Assembly (NCBI GenBank): GCA_003508835.1
Contig: PUFA01000068.1
Location: 4,836,001 to 4,900,000, forward strand
Length of the DNA: 64,000 bases
Reading direction: 5' to 3'
Source: Eonycteris spelaea
Taxonomy: Eukaryota; Chordata; Mammalia; Chiroptera; Pteropodidae
In this document: positions 34,275-46,310 of the stretch, in pieces
Layout: each line of letters starts with the position of its first letter
Position numbering within the stretch: the first letter of the stretch is position 1
Notes under the pieces: generated by a model
What the model saw: only the letters and a program-made list of their open reading frames with translations
Told to the model about the DNA's origin: nothing
Databases searched by the model: none
Position numbers and translations under genes: made by a program

Positions 34275-34560
34275 GGTGATGAAATTATTTTAAACATTAT
34301 TAATTTATCTATCATAATAAATATTTAGAGAGCCCTATATTTACTGAGCCTATGAAAGGCTCTGTGCTTTACATAGAGAATACAAAGAAAAATTCGGCAT
34401 AGCCCTTTCCTGTAAGGACTCAATCCAGTAATAGAGACCCCAGCAGACAGAAGAACAATTAGAATTTCATACAATAAATGCTACAATAGAGAGCATATGC
34501 TGAGAGGGTATATAGAAAGAAATGTATTAATTTATTGACATGATTAAAATGGGAGAGAAG
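34275..34560 (-). repeat. L2 LINE 3' fragment, antisense
   Basis: ctatatttactgagcctatg, aaggctctgtgctttacat, cagcagacagaagaacaatt and acaataaatgctacaataga follow antisense L2. It lies tail to tail with the preceding sense L2. Confidence 0.7.
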
Positions 34561-36329
34561 TTAAGGCATATACACAAATACACACACTCAGTGATACCCA
34601 ACAGTCTGCAGGCTGTTAACTAATGCAGTCAGTGATTCAATTTGATATGAAATAGAGAAGCCTCTCTTGGCTATAACTGTAACCCTCCCTGCCTTATTCT
34701 ACTTAGATTTCCTCGTTAAGCTATTCTCTGATCGTTGACAAAGCCACAGACACACTATAAAACATTCTATCTACATAATTCCAGAATTTTGGAATGTCCT
34801 CTCAGTGTTTTCCCAAATTCAAGTCCGTAGACTAGTACTGGTTTATCTCCCAATGTGGAAAAAGAAGGACTTTGCAATGTACATATACACACATCAGTAT
34901 TAGATTGCCCACTGTCCTTCTCTGGGGAAAAAAATTATTCCTAAGATTATAAACTCCCTCTAATTTCAGTGTTAAACATATTTTATTTTATAAAATTATG
35001 GTGATAACAGGTAGTAGATATTGTATTCATAGCCTTAATTTGAAAAACCCAAGTAGTGAGATTGTCTCCAGGTTTGTGTGTTTCAATTGATTCTGTTACT
35101 GTTGCTCTTGGCACAGCTTCCGTCACTCTCTCAACTCAGCCAGCACTCTTTGCTGTGCCTTTGTTTGATGCCCCCATCCACAACCTATGGTAGGCCCCGT
35201 GTTTGGATATCCAATTCGTTCTGGCCTGCAGTTGTAACTGTGGACCTTCCTTTCCAAAAGCCCTTCGATCTAGATTCCATAGCCTATAGGCCAGACATGT
35301 TGAATTCCCACATTAAATGAATCTTAAATACAACAACTCAGTCATACATTTGATAACAGGCATACACATAAGTCATCATCAATAATGTCACTTTAATGTA
35401 CCTTTTCGGTTTTTGTAATACGTCGTTGACAACTTTTCACATCTTAGTTTAACAAAGTGAAATTCACACAGTTCAACTGACAGTTTTCTTTTTTTTTAAC
35501 ATAGCTGTGGTATATAATTGCTCTGATCTGCTGTCAGCCCCCAGCAAGCGATGTTATATAAATGCAAAATATGATTGTCGTTTTTTGCTTTTGTGCATTG
35601 TTTGTTGCTGTTTTCATAATTCATTCCTCTCTCCACTGCTCTAAACTGCTTATATTATAACATTTAGGGTAGAAATTAATAAGTTATCAGTATAAGTTTT
35701 AAAACACCAAAATGAGGAAACACATTTTATAATTGCACTGTCTAAAGAAACCTTTATCTTTTCCCTTAGAAATAGGCATTAAGAGTGTCATTTTATTCCC
35801 TCAGGTTTTTTTGCTCTAAAGTGATCCATCAGTATCTTAGTCAATTCAGTACACAATGCTAGCCTTATGAGAACATTTTTCGTAGCTTTGATCCTGCTAG
35901 ATGAAAAAGTAAAGTGATTTAATAGCTCTGTATTATTAAATATTATGAGGCTAACATGTTGGAAAGTGGAGTTGAGAATTACAGTTGACAACAGAGTTCA
36001 GCAATAACACATAGAGTGGATGGTTGATTGTGCTGTAAAACTGGCTTTCTTAAATGTCATCCATTAACACTGTGTATGCAGAGTAGCTGGTCTGAAATAC
36101 AAAGAAAAAATCCCACACATTTAAAAAATAAAAGAAAAAAATCCTTAGTTCCCAAAACATTCAATCAAAGACAAGGTATTGAGGAGGAGAAAATTATTGG
36201 TTTAGCTTCTCAATTCTGCTAATATGAAGCTGTAACCTGGAGGAAAAAAAATTAACCATGGTAAAACAACACAGAATTCTAAGAGATTTTTTTACACAAA
36301 GCTGCATCTTTGTTTGGAATTATTCTTAA
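34561..36329. other. Unassigned intronic sequence
   Basis: No gene or family recognised. 35480-35640 appears non-repetitive and holds an octamer-like ATGCAAAA (35562-35569) and a SOX-like CATTGTT (35596-35602). Confidence 0.4.
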
Positions 36330-36715
36330 TTGACTTCTCAATTCAGGAAGTCTCTCTGTTGTCACTTTCATTCCCATGATCCTTCTTATTGTACCTCTTC
36401 CCTTACAGGGCTGCTCTCTCTTCGTTCTTCTCTAAATTTTCCAAATTCTGCTATTATACCAAAATCTAGCCTAAGTATTTACCACTTGCATGAATCCTTC
36501 TCTGAAAACCCCACTACATGACTCCCTGCCTTGTCTGAAATTGTATCATGTTTCCCCACTATAGGTCAGGTTGTCATTACTTGATTAAAGATGATCTTCT
36601 GTTATTTACAAATCGTTCATTTCTATAGTCTTGTCTCAGTAACTATATTTTAAACCTCTTGACTATAGAAACCCTAGAATAGTAGCAAACACATAGTGAG
36701 GACTCAAATGCTCAG
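36330..36715 (+). repeat. L2 LINE 3' fragment, sense
   Basis: gaatccttctctgaaaaccc, gtctcagtaactatatttta, acctcttgactatagaaacc, gtagcaaacacatagtgagg and actcaaatgctcag follow the L2 3' UTR. Confidence 0.6.
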
Positions 36716-37969
36716 TTTTTCATCTTCAGTAATTGTTGCTGCAAAGATAGCTGGCAGGGGGATCAACAGCAACTAAAATGTGTTATCAGCATATCTGTAT
36801 GAAAACCAGATTTGCTTTATCTTAAAATCACTGTACTTTTCCCCTGAATAATCTTTTGTAGCGCACAAAAAAACAAGCTCCAGGACCTGTTCATTTGATG
36901 GTAATGTTTCATAGCACCTTGACCCCTTTAGTAGGAGAAAAGTTAAAGCTTAGTGAAGACACTGACCATTATCCAAATATTTTCTTAGTTCCAAAGTTGT
37001 CAGCTTAGAGTTTATCGTGTATCGCTTTGACATGTCTAAAACTCTTCTGCCTTAAAACCAGACTTCTCTTGTGTCACAGCGTAACATTTATGCACTTCCG
37101 TAATGCACGTTAACTTCTGAAAGTGTATTATAGTACTCAAAGCTGCAATTCTCCTACAGGGTAGACACCTTTTCAGTTCAACTTTTCAAGGTAGCCTGCA
37201 TTTCACTTCACTCGATTTGACTTACTTTGTTGGGTTTATTACGAAACTGCTCGTTTAATTTAATGACTAACAGAGGACTCAGATAAAATTCTTCATTCTG
37301 TTTTTAGAGCCTGGCATAATTAGTCACATCTCCCACATCTTTGGATAGCAAATTGAATTAGAATCTCCAGCAGATCACTTTCCAGGGCATGAACAGGATG
37401 TGGAGACATTGATGTTGCTTCCCTAGAATAGAGGAAGAGTCTTCCTAGGCTTTCTTGGTATTGACTTGTATCAGTTGTTTCAGAGAAGGTTGGCCTAGAA
37501 GATAAACCTATAATATATTCAGAAACTTGTACAATATTATTTCCAGGGATCAAAGTCCTCTTCCCTCAACTAGTAATCTTTTGATGAAGCATGACAGTTA
37601 ATGACCCTTACAGCTTCTCAGGGGGGTCCAGTATAAGTCTCCCCTTGCTTAGATACGTTGTATCTCCTGTTTTTCTTTATCATAAAATTTGAAATTGACA
37701 TCAGTAAATTTGAGAAGTTAAACTTTTCTTTGTTTTAGAGAAATTTTCTTCTCACTTTTATTGCCCTATAATGTGACCTTCCAGATTTTCCTAAGAGGAC
37801 TCTGCATTCTCGATAGTCACTGGAATGAAAATAAGTAAGGCCCTGGACAGTGCCCAATTGGATATTGTCAATGTCAGTGTTACAAGTCTGGCCTGAGATG
37901 TTACTCAGTTTATTTCCAGGAATTATTATACTCATTCCTCTGATTAATAACTATTTTTGAGCACCTTGC
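36716..37969. other. Unassigned intronic sequence
   Basis: Nothing recognised; two 66-77-codon minus-strand open frames are without features. Confidence 0.4.
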
Positions 37970-38165
37970 AGTTGGATAGAATCAGGGAAGATTAGCTCTG
38001 AAAGGAATCCCAGAAATTATGTGTTATTAATCTCCATTGTATAAATGGAGAAAGAGAAATGGTTTGCCTAAGTTTGTGTAACAACTTAACAATAGATGTC
38101 CTACCAGAAGAAAGGTCTTGTTATTTCACTCCACTTGTATTCTAGTGCTCTACTCTCGATAGTTT
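37970..38165 (-). repeat. MIR-type SINE, antisense, diverged
   Basis: tattaatctccattgtataa, atggagaaagagaaatgg, gcctaagtttgtgtaac and agtgctctactct loosely follow antisense MIR. Confidence 0.5.
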
Positions 38166-38309
38166 GAATATTCTGTACTATGAAACCCTATATTTCCTTT
38201 TTCTTTTATGTTAATAACTCAAATGAGGCAACAAAGCAAAGTCTGCAAAGGCCGAGAAGCTGCATATTGGGTCTTTTTCTCTGGCCAGGGCCTACTCCCA
38301 AAAGTCATG

Positions 38310-38460
38310 TGCAGTAATCTTTAATTCAAGAAATGTTTATTGAACAAATAAGTATTGACTGTGATGGGAATGGCTAAGCTAGATGATTATAGGAAGATAA
38401 AGAAGGGTACTATCTTTGACGTCCAGGACAAATTCTGATGATGGGCATGAGACAGAGGAA
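38310..38460 (-). repeat. L2 LINE 3' end, antisense
   Basis: ttcaagaaatgtttattgaac followed by atctttgacgtccaggac matches the antisense L2 3' end. Confidence 0.5.
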
Positions 38461-38499
38461 AATACACTGCATTTTTTAATATGTGTGTGTTTATATGTG

Positions 38500-38655
38500 C
38501 ATGTGTGATGGGTGGGAGAAAGAGAGTAAGAAAGAGAAAGAAAAGATAGATGTATAATGAATAGAGCTAATCTGATTAATTAGCTCATATAATCAATCAG
38601 GTCTATAGAAGGCTCTGGGGTGGAGAGAGAGAAAGAAAGAGAGAGCAAGTGGTTA
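38500..38655 (+). repeat. Purine-rich GA/GAAA tracts
   Basis: Two clusters (about 38513-38550 and 38619-38650) of GAGA and GAAA units. Confidence 0.75.
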
Positions 38656-38779
38656 GGAGGTCAGGAGCAGTTCACATGGGAGGATTAACCTAGTGAGAAA
38701 AGAAAAGGCTGATGAAAACAAATAAAAAAGGTGAAATAACTTGATTAAAGGGGTAGAGATGAGAAAGCATGTATGAACT

Positions 38780-38905
38780 CATTCACTCATTCATACATTC
38801 GATAAATGATCATTCATTAAATACTACTCTTTGCCAAATGTTAATAGAAGTTTGGATGTATAGGTGAAAAAATGTATTTCCTGACCTCAGGGAATTCAGA
38901 CTCTA
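38780..38905 (-). repeat. L2 LINE 3' end, antisense
   Basis: ctcattcactcattcataca, gataaatgatcattcatt, actactctttgccaaatg and tttcctgacctcagggaatt match antisense L2 3' end. Confidence 0.65.
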
Positions 38906-38909
38906 GACC

Positions 38910-39030
38910 AAACTTCTCAAACTTTAACAGGCATAAGAATCAGCATTTCCATAAAGCTCCAGGAAGATGCTGCTGCTGCTGCTGCTGCTGGTATTTGGAC
39001 CATACTTTAAGTTTCAATAAACCTGCTTCT
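38910..39030 (+). mobile_element. MER5A-like hAT remnant carrying a (CTG)7 array
   Basis: accaaacttctcaaacttta, aggcataagaatcagc, gctccaggaagatgctg and tggtatttggaccatacttt follow MER5A ends with the middle deleted. The consensus gatgctgatgctgctgg has become a run of seven TGC units (38968-38988). Confidence 0.7.
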
Positions 39031-39329
39031 AAAGAGACTATAAACTCTAGTATGGCAGTTGCCGTAGTGGAGGGATTCTGGGGTGCCTTGGGAACTCATA
39101 AGTGGCGGTGTTGGCAGCAGTTGTCTCATTAGACTTGGAGAGTACAGTATATGTGTGGAGCTGGTAGATAAGTCTAAAACCACAGGCTATAATTAAATAT
39201 AAATGGAGGGCCTTGAATGAAGGAGCAGAATGAAATTTAAAACTTGCTTATGAACTTCTTATCACTGCTCCTGAGCATGATTTTCTTTCTTTTATCATTA
39301 GTTATGAGTGATGAGGATAATATAATTAA

Positions 39330-39480
39330 TAACTGATAATTATTGAACACTTATAATGGGCCAGCACTGTACGAAATGTGTTTGTTATATTATTAGCTCA
39401 CTTGATCATGCTCTTATTATCCTTCTTTTTGAGAATTAAAAAAAAAAATAGTGAGGCTTACAGAGGAAATCTGGGTACTT
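39330..39480 (-). repeat. MIR SINE fragment, antisense
   Basis: attattgaacacttataatg, ggccagcactgtacgaaatg and agtgaggcttacagagg follow antisense MIR. Confidence 0.65.
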
Positions 39481-39569
39481 AGAAGTAAATATTCACTCCA
39501 GGGCAACTGTCATCCCAATTAATTCAGTGTGAAACAAAGAAAGGCCCCATGATCATACATTCTCTATTC

Positions 39570-40035
39570 TATCCCCTATTGCTTTTATATCTTGTATATA
39601 CTTCTGTTATCACACTGCATAATAATTTGTTTGCTTGCTGGTATTCCCCCACTATGCTGTGTTTTAGTCATACTCAATCCCAAGTGTCTAAGATGTAATA
39701 GGTGTTTGGCGAATGACTATATTTTCTACTTCTCTTCTAGAATGATCCTCCCACTATCTTTCATGCCTTCTTTCTCAGGCTGTTTCCCCCACATTAAGTG
39801 TTCTTTCACAGTCTCTGCATCTGAAATCTCAGTCCAAGATCTTCTAATACCATCTCCTCTAGGTAGCTTTTTCTGGCTCTTCCTCTGTAGACCTGGAGGG
39901 AAACAGGCTCTTCCTCCCTGGCAACTTCGTGGCCTTTTCCCCCCACACTTCTGCTATTGCACTTTTCATTTTCAATCTCGTAAATGCGCCTCTTTCATCA
40001 TCACTTGACTCTGAAACTCCTCACAAAAGCGATAA
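39570..40035 (+). repeat. L2 LINE 3' region, sense
   Basis: ctaagatgtaataggtgttt at about 39687 is the typical L2 3' tail. 39740-40020 resembles L2 UTR again. The 138-codon open frame here (39592-40008), the longest in the window, spans this relic and has no protein similarity. Confidence 0.5.
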
Positions 40036-40039
40036 ACTC

Positions 40040-40340
40040 CTATGGTGTGATTATTAAGTGGTTAAATTTTGGAACCATAGTAAACTGGGATTTTTTCCTT
40101 TTTTTTTTCTTTTGAAGCTAGTTTTAGTTTTGTTTGGTTGGTTTTGGTTTCTGTTTACTTGTTACAGCATCTCTGCTCATGATCTTATGATTTTGGACAA
40201 GTTTCTTAACCTCAATGAGATTCGTGTGCAAAATGGGGAAGATAATGTCTACCTCTAAGACCATCTGGAGGATTAAGTGGCCACATGTAAAGTGCCTTTC
40301 ATTATCTATGTAGCAAGCACTCAATACATGGAAGCCATTG
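40040..40340 (+). repeat. MIR SINE, sense, with internal insertion
   Basis: gtggttaaattttggaacca, gattttggacaagtttctta, acctcaatgagattcgtgtg, gaggattaagtggccacatg and agcaagcactcaatacatgg follow MIR; a T/G-rich stretch separates the first parts. Confidence 0.8.
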
Positions 40341-41254
40341 TTTACTATCGTTTGTGTTCTACCCACACCACACTACACTCTCTCCAAAAGTAGACACTAA
40401 TATCTGTGGATATATGAGTGAATAAATGAATGTTCAACATTTTTATGAAGCTCACCCCCTCTATAATACTGTAAGCAGTTATTATATTTTCCCTTTACTG
40501 CCTCGACTCCCCTCTCTCCCAAATGATGTACATATATGTCTTTATTAAATATTTTTACCTAATGTGAACCTTTCCATTATCAACCTGGAAACTTGAATTT
40601 ACTTCTAACAAAATACAGCTATTCATGAAACTCTTTCCAATTTCTATTTTGTGAGCTCTTAAAGTGCAAAACTATAATTTTATTAAAATTGTTTCTTTAA
40701 AGGGGAAATTTGTATATCAGAATTTATATGGCTCACCCCATCTATCATTCAGCTGCATAACGGAATGTTAATAATATACAAATAACTTATGGCAAAGATA
40801 AATTAGACCATTAAAATATAAAAAGCAGCAACCCCTGAAAAATGATAATGAAAGCTCAATGGAGCATTTAGAACATTTAGTGAGTAGAAGTGCTTAACAA
40901 TCAATTAGGATAAAATATTTCAAATGATGCAGTTCTCAATAAGTGGTCCATAAAATGTATAGGCCAGGAATGTCCATTGTAAACATGTATGCTTGTCTAC
41001 TATATTTTTATCAACTACTCCACATTGTATATTTTACATTTCTGCCTGCATACCACAGACTTTGAAAATGCCTCTAAAATTTCTCATGAGGACAAAGCCC
41101 TTGAGTTTTATTTATTTTAATAATATAAATTTACTATTTTCATAATAAACGCAGAACGGCTGCATTGCAGAATATTTTAGAATAAATCAGCACTGTGCAA
41201 GCAAAATTTTAGGTTATTTGCAATCCCTTACCATATACAATTCACTAATCCACT
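40341..41254. other. Unassigned intronic sequence
   Basis: AT-rich; nothing recognised. Confidence 0.4.
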
Positions 41255-41560
41255 CATTCTTTTGGCACATACGTTGGCAACTATTATACTAAAGCTTTAG
41301 AGAACAAAGTAGACCTTATCCCAATGCCCATGGGTCTACGTAGCGTGGAAGACAGACAGTACAGAAGCAATCACAGGGTCTCTTGATGAATTGTTAAATT
41401 AGCATAAACTGTAAGTGCTACAAAGGAAAAGAGTGGAGTTCCATGAGGAACCCAGCCTGAAGGGAGGAACAAGCAAAGACTTTTTAAAGGAAGTTCTGTT
41501 TCATCAGGGACCCAAAGGATGGATAAGAATCAGGTCAAGAGTGAGAGAAATAGAGATAGA
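41255..41560 (-). repeat. L2 LINE 3' fragment, antisense
   Basis: ggaagacagacagtacagaa, aaactgtaagtgctacaaag and ggaagttctgtttcatcagg follow antisense L2. Confidence 0.65.
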
Positions 41561-41589
41561 CTATAAAGTATTGACCCTTGTTTTTTCTG

Positions 41590-41745
41590 AACAGCTAAAA
41601 CTATACCTCAGTTTCCTCACCTATTAAGTGGTGATACCAAGATATGATCTATTAAAAGATGATATTTACCCCTGAGGAGTGTTTTGAGGATTACGTGGCA
41701 TGTAACATGCTTAGTACAACGTTTGGCACTCATTAAACATCAGCC
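41590..41745 (+). repeat. MIR SINE 3' half, sense
   Basis: atacctcagtttcctcacct, gttttgaggattacgtggca and gtttggcactcattaaacat follow MIR; a GTT array takes the place of its 3' tail. Confidence 0.75.
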
Positions 41746-41746
41746 G

Positions 41747-41787
<41 letters not shown>
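41746..41787 (+). repeat. (GTT)14 microsatellite
   Basis: Fourteen perfect GTT units directly after MIR sequence. Confidence 0.97.
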
Positions 41788-41999
41788 ACTAGCAATTTTA
41801 TCCTAGATGCAAAGGGATATGCTACTGAAAGCAGATTAAGCAGATTTAAGCAAGGGAATAAATGTCAAAAAGTGTGAAAGGTCTGAGATTTTTTCCTTAC
41901 TTTTAAGATAATATGTTAGCCTGTCATCCTATCATAGATATTGATAGAAGATGTAAGACTCCTGGATCAGAAACTTTATTACTTATAATAATAGTTGTA

Positions 42000-42310
42000 G
42001 CCAAAGTATTGGCACATTACCAGTTGACTGAGCCCCAATTACCACAGGGCAAAACAAGGAAGTCCGGGTGATGCCCCTACATGCGGTAGGTTGCATTACA
42101 AGAGAGGACCTCCAAGGCTAATGAACCTGAATCTACAATGAGCAATAAACCCGCCTGCCTTGCCATAGAGAAAGACTTTTCTTTATTATTCTGGACAGTA
42201 AACAAACCTACTCTTTGCTCCAGAGAGAGATACAGCTTCTATCTTCCCAGCTGTTCACTATACAAATATCCTTGAAAAGACAGTCCAGAACAAAGGCAAT
42301 CAGTGTTTTA
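42000..42310 (+). mobile_element. Possible old LTR fragment (ERVL-class?)
   Basis: The stretch with ggtgatgcccctacatgcgg, caataaacccgcctgccttg, tattattctggacagtaaac and gatacagcttctatcttccc resembles old LTR sequence of the ERV3/ERVL group as I remember it. No internal retroviral genes, and no clear second LTR. Subfamily not assigned. Confidence 0.35.
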
Positions 42311-42419
42311 GTTAGCAAAAATGTGGAAAGATGGAAGACTTAGAAAATTGGCTTCCAAGAATTACATGATCACATATGATTTTTTAATAAAATCTTTCTG
42401 GCAGCTGTTGAACACATAA

Positions 42420-42600
42420 GTATTTATACAATTTTATATACTTTATTTTTTACATCATAAGCATTTTTTAAACTGTCACATTATGTTTATAACACTAACT
42501 TTTAACACTTGCATAATATGTCAGTTACATGATCCATAATAATTTATTTAGGTATTCTCCTAATACAGAAGGATTAATTTGCTTCTAAATTTTGGAAATT
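42420..42600 (-). repeat. L1M-like LINE fragment, antisense
   Basis: tttacatcataagcattttt, atgatccataataatttatt and attctcctaatacag fit the antisense old L1 3' region weakly. Confidence 0.4.
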
Positions 42601-43189
42601 ATCAAGGAAATTTATTTCAAGATATGGATTAGTTGAAAATGTGAGACAACTACATTCCTTGCTGAAGTAGCAATACAAATACCTTAGGAGGAATTGTCAG
42701 AAGGTTAATGGTGATGTTGCCAGCTTGCTTAAGCCTGCAGTTCTCAGTAAGAGATGGTGCTAATAATGAAACATCTTCACCCTGATAGCAAAGGTTTACA
42801 GTCTATTTAAATAACATGCTTAATATATACATGAAGTAGATTTTAATTCCACCAGAAATAATTTCTGAGACTGAGAAGCAATGAATGCTATTTATAAAAT
42901 CATGACTTCCTTCTGTGAAATCCTTACCCTCAGAGGGCGTCAGGAACAACAGAGCATTACATCAAATGAAGTTTGTTCATCTCCACATTCAGATAAAATG
43001 AACCCAATAGACTTTTTCCAACTCATTTAAAAAATCATTTGTAGATTATTCATATTTTAACTATTAGAAAGTTTACTATATTAACATTAGTTATAATGCT
43101 AGATCATCAAATTTAAAACTCTTGTTTACTGCTAAGAAAACTCATTAAAAAGGATGAATGATTTGCTCATGGACGTAAAATTAAATAAA
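42601..43189. other. Unassigned intronic sequence
   Basis: Nothing recognised. Confidence 0.4.
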
Positions 43190-43450
43190 TTCCCATTATT
43201 GAGCATCTTCCATGTTAAAGGACTGTGATTGGCACTAGTAAGAATAAGAAGCCAGTGACACACTTCCCATCCAGAAATAGCTTTTATTATGATGGGTGAA
43301 GTAGAGATGCAATTAATTATGTGGAGAGTGTGATAATAATGGTAAGAAATGCAATGTAAAGTAAAAAATGTGTGTGAATCATCTTGACAGGGAGGGTAAG
43401 AAAAGGTCTCATAGAAGATGGGGCTCTTGAGTCACAGCCTCCCAGGAACA
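43190..43450 (-). repeat. L2 LINE 3' fragment, antisense
   Basis: attgagcatcttccatgtta, acttcccatccagaaatagc, aaaaggtctcatagaagatg follow antisense L2. Confidence 0.65.
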
Positions 43451-43464
43451 TCACAGCTCACCTT

Positions 43465-43905
43465 GTGTGTTACCTATTTGGAGTTTAAGGCTTTCACTGT
43501 TTCTCCTAGTCCCCAGACACTGCTTTATTATCCTCAGGGGCAGGAAACTCAATATCTTCATGCAGTTCAATCTACCTTCCAATACTCCTGGTGATTACAG
43601 AGGGCATGCATTCCTGTTTGACTCTATAACTTTACCTATTGGTTCAATGCTATCCTTTGGGGCCATGCAATGGAAGTGCCCATTTCGTACGAGAGGATTG
43701 CACATGATTATAATTTGTTTAGAGCCTTCTCTTCTCTAGATTAGATATTGCCAACACCTCTTATAGCTCCTCATGTGGCATGATTTAAATCACTCATCAT
43801 CCTGGTCCTTTTCAGATTGAACAGTTCATTTTGTCTCTGTCTCTTTTGAATGTAGTTTCCAAATTCAAAAACAGTACACCTAATGTGGCTGATTGTTGAA
43901 AAATA
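43465..43905 (-). repeat. L3/CR1 LINE 3' region, antisense
   Basis: ttctctagattagatattgcc, agctcctcatgtggcatgat, catcatcctggtccttttca and ttcaaaaacagtacacctaa match the antisense of CR1/L3 (coding end and UTR). Among the oldest repeats in mammals. Confidence 0.6.
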
Positions 43906-44079
43906 AAAAAGGTATAAATATTCCCACCCCTGCTCTTGATGTTACTTTATTAATATAACCCAAGACCAGTTTCTGTATTTGCATAATATTCTTGATTCAT
44001 TTTGCAAGATTAGCATTTTGCAAGCTTATCATCAAATGAATGTCCTAACTTTCATTTTTCAATGAAGGATGATAATCTG

Positions 44080-44350
44080 GTAGGTACCACAGAATGAAGT
44101 TAATACCTATGACAAGAAATAGGAGATAGGAGGAAGACATTCCAGGATGAGAGGAATGATATATAAATGCCTGATGACATGAAAGAACATAATATGTTTG
44201 AGAAAGTCTGAGTAGCCCAGAGTGAACATATCATAGAGTTTGCAGAGGTAAATGGGCTTAAATAAGTGTGTCATGAAAGGCTTTTGAATTACATCATTGA
44301 ATTAGTGTTTTGCAAGGTTACTTTTATAGAAGCTTAAAGAATGAATTGGG
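44080..44350 (-). repeat. L2 LINE, antisense
   Basis: ggaagacattccaggatgag, tgcctgatgacatgaaagaa, gtgtgtcatgaaaggctttt and gttttgcaaggttactttt follow antisense L2. Confidence 0.65.
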
Positions 44351-44404
44351 GGGAAAAAAAGACTTTAAAGAGTGAGGTTACTTAAAAATAATGAAAATAA
44401 AAAT

Positions 44405-44605
44405 AGTAATAATATTTAGAAATTAATTTAGTACCTATTCTACATACATTACCTTTGATGTCACAAAAATCCTGTGAAGTACTATTTTCATTTTATAGAT
44501 GAGGATATTGAGACTTAATTAGGTGGACTTATCAAGGAAGCTATTTGGTAGTAGAACTTAAATAAAATCCAGGTCTTCTGACTTTGTACTTTCTACACTG
44601 TGGCA
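44405..44605 (-). repeat. MIR SINE, antisense
   Basis: tacctattctacatacatta, aatcctgtgaagtactattt, atagatgaggatattgagac and aaatccaggtcttctgac. Confidence 0.8.
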
Positions 44606-45989
44606 ATAACTGGGGTATTGTGAGACAGAGACCAGTGTGAAAATATTCTAGAAGTAGAACTAATATCACTTCACAAATCAGGAAATGAAAGGGAGGGAGA
44701 AATCCAGCTCGACTGAGCTTTCCAGCCTGAGAGACAAGGAGAACAGGGTGTTGGTCTGTGACAAGTTCAAAAAGGACTACTCAGCACCAGCACAGTCCCT
44801 TTTTGAGACATGAAACTGGTGACTCAGGCCAGGAGTTCAGAGTTACAGAAAAGGTCTGAGTCATAATAGATATGCCCTTGCTGAATATTTTCCCTGGTCC
44901 AGATTTGAAAATAAGAGTCAGCCATGTATTCAAATCCTGTTACCTTTGGCACTATTTTATCAAATGATTCGACTATAAAAAATACTCCTCTCAGTGCATA
45001 AATTTGACTGTCTGATGATGGGAGCTATGCTGTTTAATTCTCTTCTGTCAGAACAGGAAATCTCTCATATTTATGGAACTTGATGAGGTTGTTAAAATAA
45101 AAATTTAGACAATATTATACTACAATGTATATTTCTTCTGACATATAAGAATATTAAAAGAAGTACATAAGTGCAATTTGATGAAATAGCAAAATTATAA
45201 GGACATTATTAGCCTGTAAATATTTAAAAGGTGTCAACATCAGGGAAAGACAAGATTTATTTAGCCAAAATACAAGTAAATGAGTCATATCACAAGAATG
45301 TAGAAGTAACTGGAGAAAACTGTCAGAGAAAATTCAAGTTGATTATTTGGAAAAATACTCTTGCCTATGAGATTTATTTTTAAAACAGTATCTTATGGAA
45401 AGTAGCAATAAAAATATGAAAAGAGAAGACTCTTCTTCAATTCATTTGATTGATATTTAGCACAGGCTCCTGAAAGTTTTTAAAACAAAAATTCTCCATT
45501 ATCAGTAGGCTTATAACAAATGACACAAAAAGCCATTATGGTTTTATCTTATGCATCTGTATAAAATAAAGTCGTAGCTTTCCATTTTAAACATAAAACA
45601 TTTACTGACACTCTGTACCCTGAGGAAGTCACTTGTTATAGCTTTCTTGAAAAGAAAGCAATTTATTTTTACATAAAGGTAAAAGAAACATTTTTATATT
45701 CATATATACAACACATATGAATATATGATATATGCAAATGTATTTATAAATATATATAAATATACATGTATAAATAATGTATAATTTGATTGATTCAATC
45801 AAAAACTCAAATTTAAGCACAGATATTTATTATTTCTTATAATCTAAAGAGTGCTTTTATCTGCGGATTCTGGAGGCAGTCATTATTCAATCAACAGTCC
45901 TCAGGGCCCTTTGTATAGACAACATTTGTACCGGCTTTGAACCTTGAGACACTGGAAGAGAATCTTACCTTTTACTAATTTTCATGGGT
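44606..45989. other. Unassigned intronic sequence
   Basis: No gene recognised. 45690-45785 is an AT-only low-complexity block. Confidence 0.4.
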
Positions 45990-46160
45990 GGAGACAAAGC
46001 ATTTTACTTCTCTGGGCCTCAGTTGCTTCAACTGCAAAATTGGAATAATACAACCTTAAGAAGATTAAATGAAAAATGAAATACTATGTACAAAGCAATT
46101 GGCAAAGTGTTTTAGACATACTAAAATTTTAAGTAAGTCGGAGCTATTTTCATTGCTGTG
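45990..46160 (+). repeat. MIR SINE, sense
   Basis: acttctctgggcctcagttg, caactgcaaaattggaata and agaagattaaatgaaaaatg follow MIR. Confidence 0.75.
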
Positions 46161-46184
46161 TTGTTGTTTTACTCCCTACCCACC

Positions 46185-46310
46185 CCCACCATGAGACTGT
46201 CAGCTGAATGAGGGAGGGGATATTTTTTCATTTTATTCGGCTTCATCTATAGATCCTAGATGGCACATGTTAGGCATGCAGTAAGTGTTTGTGGAACAAA
46301 TAAATAGGTG
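46185..46310 (+). repeat. L2 LINE 3' end, sense
   Basis: agactgtcagctgaatgagg, tagatcctagatggcacatg and gcatgcagtaagtgtttgtg match the L2 3' terminus. Confidence 0.75.

Noticed and set aside
39592..40008. 138-codon open frame, the longest in the window
   Set aside because: It spans an L2 relic, has no recognisable domain, no splice structure and no codon-use signal. Open frames of this length occur by chance in 64 kb.
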